Assembly: GCA_958450365.1 (NCBI GenBank)
Contig: CAUEEP010000657.1
Span: forward strand, 97,423-161,422
Reading direction: 5' to 3'
DNA from: Mesorhabditis belari
Taxonomy: Eukaryota; Nematoda; Chromadorea; Rhabditida; Rhabditidae
DNA: 64,000 bases
Shown here: positions 59,819 through 64,000 of the stretch, in pieces
Position numbering within the stretch: the first letter of the stretch is position 1
Layout of the letters: each line of letters begins with the position of its first letter
The notes under the pieces: model-generated
Told to the model about the DNA's origin: nothing
The model's input: only the letters and a program-made list of their open reading frames with translations
Databases searched by the model: none
Made by a program: the position numbers and the translations under genes

Positions 59819-59890
59819 GTCATTTTGGTTAAGTCGTTAAAGCGTTTGGTTACCAGTCAGTCGACCCGGGTTCGAGTCCGCTGCTCGGCT
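59819..59890 (+). pseudogene. tRNA-like sequence, copy 1
   Basis: A-box-like TGGTTAAGTCG (59,826-59,836) and B box GGTTCGAGTCC (59,869-59,879) at tRNA spacing, with GGTTACC in the anticodon region. The T stem and acceptor stem do not pair, so it is not a functional tRNA by eye. Confidence 0.55.
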
Positions 59891-60125
59891 TTTTGCTCGG
59901 GAAACGTTTGGAAATGAAACTCATTGCACTTTGTGACATCCAGATTGTAGGTTTTCAAAAAATTAAGCCAAAAAACTTGAATTCTAGGCGATTTTTGGCG
60001 TCAAACTCTTTTCTCTCTTCACTTGGGCGTTTTCAGATTAATTACTGTCTTTTGGACTTTAAATTTCTTCAATCTGGAATGCACTTTAGTGAAATTTGCA
60101 AAAAAAACCCAAAAACGAGCAACTT

Positions 60126-60197
60126 GTCATTTTGGTTAAGTGGTTAAAGCGTTTGGTTACCAGTCAGTCGACCCGGGTTCGAGTCCGCTGCTCGGCT
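60126..60197 (+). pseudogene. tRNA-like sequence, copy 2
   Basis: A box TGGTTAAGTGG (60,133-60,143), a full consensus match, and B box GGTTCGAGTCC (60,176-60,186). Otherwise the same as copy 1, again without good acceptor or T-stem pairing. Confidence 0.55.
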
Positions 60198-60269
60198 TTT
60201 GCTCGGAAACGTTTGGAAAAGAAACTCATTGCACTTTGTGACATCCAGATTGAAAGATTTCAAAAAAAT

Positions 60270-60580
60270 TTAAGCCTGTTGATGATCTTTTTGAGGCGAA
60301 ATTTCATTTTGACGGTTTTCGGTATCTTTTAGTAACATTTTTCGTGATTTTCGTTTCTCTCCTGCCCGCCCTTTCCCCGTTTTGTCTTTTCTGGTTGCCA
60401 TTTTGGCCTTCGCGACTCTTCGATGCCTTTTGTTTCTCCAGAAATTCGTTTCCAAGTAGCCAAACCATGAGACTCCAAGCACACGCCGGAAAAACAGCGC
60501 AAGCACAAGAAATCCCAAGAATTCCCTATTTAATCACCAAATTGGAAGTCACATCAGCGGTTTATTCAAAAATTTTGTAA
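60270..60580. other. Overlapping open frames on both strands, possible exon
   Basis: Plus strand: ATG at 60,468, MRLQAHAGKTAQAQEIPRIP, running into a GTAAGT donor at about 60,579. Minus strand: 82 codons, hydrophobic then basic, ending near 60,270. Both are open, neither is recognised, and at most one can be real. Confidence 0.2.
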
Positions 60581-60639
60581 GTTTCTTTAGAAATCTGGGC
60601 TAATGTCGGGTAGTCGATAGCTGTTCGAAGCCTTTTAGA

Positions 60640-61680
60640 CCCCAAATTTTTCTCATCCATCAAAAATCTTTCTCATTTCCTCCAAACTGGATATCACACT
60701 TAGTTTTGACGAAAAATTTAAAGCTCTAGAGCGAATTTTTCGATTTGGCTTTGGCCTTTTCGACTTGGCCCCAAAATCCCGGGTCCTAAGGCGAATTTTG
60801 AAAAGTTTTCTTTCGATTCCTCCAAACTGGATATCACACTTAGTTTTGACGAAAAATTTAAAGCTCTAGAGCGAATTTTTCGACTTTGCTTTGGCCTTTT
60901 CGACTTGGCCCCAAAATCTCGGGTCCTAAGGCGAATTTTGAAAAAATTCCTTTCGATTCTTTCAATCTGGATGGCATTCGAAAATTTTAAGCAAAATTTG
61001 AGGCCCTGGTGTGAGATTTTAGTTTTTTGCTTTTCACGAATTTTGTTTAGGCCTGAATTCTCAACATTTATTCTGGTTTTATCGAAGCTTTTGTTATTTT
61101 AGTTTTTCCTGGGTGGCACAAGGGCTTTTGCCATGACCGGAAGTATACGAATCTAAAAAAGAAAGAAAAAAAGGGGGAAATGGAGAAAGCCCAAAAATTG
61201 GTCAAGTTACTACTTGACCAATTTTCGAGGCTGAGCTGCTTGAAGGCTGAATTTTAAGGGGAAAGACGTTCTAGAGTGTTCTAGAGTGTTCTGGAGCCTT
61301 CCAGAGCGCATTTTTCTATCTAATATTCTAGAAATTTCAAATTTTATTAATTCGTCAGTCTTGTGTGAGAAATTTCCGTTTTTCAAAAAAAAAAAGAATT
61401 TAGATGAATGGGTTGCGAGATTTCGAAGGACAGCCCGGTGGGGAAATGGATTGAAAAAGTGAGTCTGATCTAGATTTGAGTGGAGCTAGCAGCAGATTTG
61501 ATGCTAATCTTGATTTTTCTGCTCTCTTGATAGTGGGAGCTGGTTTTTTAGCATTCAGGATTGTTTATTGTGCGCTCCAGATGGCTCAGATTCATTTCGT
61601 TATTGGTTTTCTAGCTCTAGAAGAAAGCCCAAATTCTGGAAGGCCTTGAAGGCTAGGCCTTCAGGATTTCCAGGGCCACT
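60640..61680. other. Short 150-bp duplication, then spacer
   Basis: CTGGATATCACACTTAGTTT units at 60,687 and 60,837 and a degenerate third at about 60,966. The remainder is AT-rich with single motifs (GTGCGCTCCAG at about 61,569) and no gene. Confidence 0.5.
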
Positions 61681-61684
61681 TCTG

Positions 61685-62310
61685 AGGCCTAGGCTCAGGC
61701 TTAGGCTTAGGGACCAGGGCCATCAGATTTCAGCTGATCTCAGATGAGCCCTAAGCCTAAGCCTAAGCCTAAGCCTGAAATTTTGTAAGCATACTCCCAT
61801 GGGAGGTGCAAGCACAAGGGCAATTGCTTGCACTTTAGCTCCGAGAACTGGCTGAGATCTAGAAAATGGGAGTTCAGCCCAAACCCAAATAGACTTAGTG
61901 CTAGGCGCTAGCCGCTAGCCTTCCCACTAAGTCCAAGCCTAAGCCTAAGCCTAAGCACAAACCCAAATAGAATCAGTCTTAGCCTAGGCCTAAGCCCAAG
62001 CCTCAGCCTAAGCCTCAGCCTAAGCCTGATCCCAAACAGACTCAGTTTTAGCCGAGTCTAGGTCCAAGCCTCATCCCAGGCTCAGGCTTAGGGACCAAGG
62101 CCATCAGATTTTTAGAGCTGATTTTTTAGCATTCAGATCCGAAGATTGTTTATTGTGCGCTCCAGATTTCAGGCTCAGATTTCAGATGAGCCCAAGCCTA
62201 AACCCAAGCCAAAGCCTAAGCCTGAGCTTAAGCCTAAGCCTGATCCCAAACAGACGCAATCTTAGCCGAGACTGAGTCCAAGTCTAGGTCCAAGCCTCAG
62301 CCCAAGCCCA
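61685..62310. repeat. Dispersed telomere-like CCTAAG/TTAGGC runs
   Basis: Several short runs in both orientations (CCTAAGCCTAAGCCTAAGCC at about 61,749, 61,930 and 62,195; CTCAGGCTTAGG at about 61,690 and 62,083) interspersed with a duplicated 60-bp segment (GATTGTTTATTGTGCGCTCC). Strongly degenerated. Confidence 0.7.
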
Positions 62311-62797
62311 CAGCGCAATGATAAACGGAAAGAAACATCTTTTGAATGATTTGGTTCTGACGAAAGGGTTTTATCAACTGCCTCCATTGCCCTATCCACC
62401 CGGACAGTGTGCCAGACGGCGAGCGATTACGCGGCCACATAGAGAACACCAATAGGGGCTTTTCAGAATGGACTTTCCAGGATGGGCTTTCCAGGATTTC
62501 AGGATTCCAAAACTTGGCCTAAATCCTCTGGAATCGATTTCCTTTCTTTTCTAAATGCAATCCTGGAACGCACAACGGGTTTTGCATTGATCAGAAATTG
62601 TTAATTCATCGATTTTATTTTTCTCATTTGGTGACTCGGATCTTCTCTAGAATTAGCTTAAAATTCAAGTTTTTTCAGATTTGATTTCACTTTTTAGGAA
62701 GCTAAAACATTTCTGCGTTAAATAGTACTAATAATAGTACTTTTAGATGTCACTAGTACGTCAAATAGTACCATCAAATAGTACCATCAATTTTCAG

Positions 62798-63025
62798 GAT
62801 AAATCCGGACCAACAAAAGTTCATCCAGTCGACATCCAGACGACACTTCGCCCAAAAACCACTCCCGGTGTGCATTTGAGTCAATCGGAGTTGAAAAAGA
62901 CCCAGATTTACCAGATTTACAAAAAGCGAAACAAAGCAAGAAGTGGGGAAAGAAGAGAAAGAAAAAGAGGCGAAAGAGACGAAAAAGGAGAAGGAGACAA
63001 GTTTGTGGTTTTTGGAATTGAATAG
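62798..63025 (+). CDS. Candidate terminal exon, Lys/Arg-rich C-terminus, unidentified
   Basis: After a TTTTCAG acceptor the frame reads DKSGPTKVHPVDIQTTLRPK, TTPGVHLSQSELKKTQIYQI, then a basic KRNKARSGERRERKRGERDE tail and FVVFGIE stop. Codon use and composition look coding and no tandem repeat is involved. I do not recognise the family and no upstream exon was found. An ATG at about 62,747 would give a 92-codon stand-alone frame. Confidence 0.35.
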   Translation, partial: DKSGPTKVHPVDIQTTLRPKTTPGVHLSQSELKKTQIYQIYKKRNKARSGERRERKRGERDEKGEGDKFVVFGIE

Positions 63026-63224
63026 CTGACAAGAATTTGACAAGAACTTGGTTTCAGTACTTCCAGAAAAGGATTTGGCTTCGGTTCCAAGACTAGTAAA
63101 CCAGAACGATACTAGTTTTGAACTAGAAACTAGTAACTAGAATCCTAGTCTAGTTTGAAAGAAACAATTACTAAACTAGTCTAGTTCTATGTCTTAGAGC
63201 CTTCTAGACCAAGTACTAAGCCGG

Positions 63225-63335
63225 CTTGCCAGAGCCAGAGCTGAGCCAGAGCCAGAGCTGAGCCAGAGCCAGAGCTGAGCCAGAGCCAGAGCTGAGCCAG
63301 AGCCAGAGCTGAGCCAGAGCCAGAGCTGAGCACTA
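63225..63335. repeat. 18-bp minisatellite (GAGCCAGAGCCAGAGCTG)
   Basis: Six near-perfect units. Just upstream (63,090-63,200) is a cluster of CTAGT-rich short repeats. Confidence 0.85.
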
Positions 63336-63469
63336 CTCTTGAGCTAACTGGGGAACTGTTTCAGCTTTTCAACCGACTTTCGAAAACTACAAAACGTTCC
63401 CGTAGAATTCTAAGAGACATGTATTTTTGATTATTTTCCCATTGGCCCTGGTTTGTTTGGGAAAAGTTG

Positions 63470-63860
63470 AAGTTCAGTGACTGGTGTGTTTTGTAGCTAC
63501 AGTAAGACAGGATGTCGAAAATTTGCAATCGATCATCAATTCTGGATGTCACAGCAGGGTTTGGAGTGGAATGAAATCTTAGAAAAACGGATTCTGGGAA
63601 AAGGCGCAAAGTGGAGTGTAGTGAGCTGGAGTTTTTATAGCTACAGTAAGACAGAATGTCGAAAATTTGCAATCGATCATCAATTCTGGATGTCACCGCA
63701 GGGTTTAAGGGTATAAAATCCTGAGAAGCGGCTTTTGGGAAAAGCGTAAAAGTGGAGTTTTAGTGACTGGTGTGTTTTGTCGCTACAGTAAGACAGAATG
63801 TCGAAAATTAAGTTGGATCCTGGATTCTGGATGTCACAGCAGAGGTTAAACAAATAAAAT
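63470..63860 (+). repeat. 142-bp array, same family as SLC22 intron 4
   Basis: CTGGATGTCAC at 63,542, 63,686 and 63,827 with GCTACAGTAAGACAGGATGTCG, matching 46,930-47,390. Confidence 0.85.
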
Positions 63861-63907
63861 CTTAGAAAAACGTGTTCAAAGTTTTGGCAATTTTTGGCAA
63901 ACCTCAC

Positions 63908-63973
63908 CTTCGCGAGCAAGAAGGCGAGATGCCGAAAGGCAGCAAGGCTAACAGTGGCCAAGGGGGTGGTGTT
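63908..63973 (-). CDS. Candidate internal exon of another minus-strand gene
   Basis: The minus strand after AAAGTCTAG encodes NTTPLATVSLAAFRHLAFLL-AK and ends at a GTGAGG donor: 66 nt, exactly 22 codons. It is flanked by the repeat type that fills SLC22 introns. Hydrophobic, family not recognised; the rest of the gene would lie beyond the window. Confidence 0.35.
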
Positions 63974-64000
63974 CTAGACTTTAAAACCCTTGTCACTCTT

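Larger units (their letters stand above)
59660..60250 (+). repeat. 300-bp tandem duplication carrying tRNA-like sequences
   Basis: Two units of about 300 bp (TTTTTGGCGTCAAACTCTTTTC ... TCATTGCACTTTGTGACATCCAGATTG), each with one tRNA-like segment and CTGGAATGCAC and GTGACATCCAG motifs. Probably a tRNA-derived SINE or tRNA pseudogene, duplicated locally. Confidence 0.75.

Noticed and set aside
59819..60197. Two functional tRNA genes
   Set aside because: A and B boxes match but acceptor and T stems do not pair by eye, and a normal anticodon arm cannot be drawn.

Overview
This is a eukaryotic, almost certainly nematode, chromosomal window. Four spliced protein genes with GT-AG introns can be assembled exon by exon. 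The nematode telomere unit TTAGGC occurs as interstitial arrays, and sequences matching the 5' end of the nematode spliced leader SL1 (GGTTTAATTACCCAAG) are scattered through the window. I cannot name the genus. Exonic DNA totals only about 4.6 kb of 64 kb. The rest is introns and spacers filled with minisatellites and modular repeats.

Layout. 84-1162 (+): the 3' part of an elongin C gene; its 5' exon lies before the window. 1163-15,960: a 15-kb gene-free block of minisatellites and three SL-bearing repeat families. 16,038-27,767 (+): a complete 18-exon choline-transporter-like (SLC44/CTL) gene of 805 aa, whose introns hold most of the same repeat types. 27,830-37,800: a repeat-rich spacer. 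37,834-40,105 (+): a 4-exon profilin gene of 132 aa. 40,100-43,000: a repeat spacer between convergent genes. 43,002-49,037 (-): a 15-exon SLC22-type (organic cation/anion) MFS transporter of 477 aa, possibly with one more 5' exon near 57.4 kb. 49,240-64,000: repeats plus a few weak candidate exons. The assembled coding lengths of the CTL (2418 nt), profilin (399 nt) and SLC22 (1434 nt) genes are all multiples of three with no internal stop, which supports the splice sites chosen.

The most striking non-genic signal is an 11-bp motif, GTGNNNTCCAG (reverse CTGGANNNCAC), present in most long introns and spacers in both orientations. In at least ten families whose remaining sequence looks unrelated, it recurs once per unit of about 140-143 bp. 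In about three dozen places spread over three repeat families and two or three single sites, it lies 59-61 nt (a few 58-69) upstream of an SL1-like sequence in the same orientation. That geometry is what one expects of a SNAPc-type proximal sequence element in front of an SL RNA start. The window therefore looks like a dense field of PSE-like promoter modules. They may be SL-RNA-gene-derived repeats, or arrays of short-RNA (piRNA-like) promoters. This is an inference that needs small-RNA and capped-RNA data.

The four genes have no evident shared pathway: a ubiquitin-ligase/transcription adaptor, a membrane transporter, an actin-binding protein and a second transporter.
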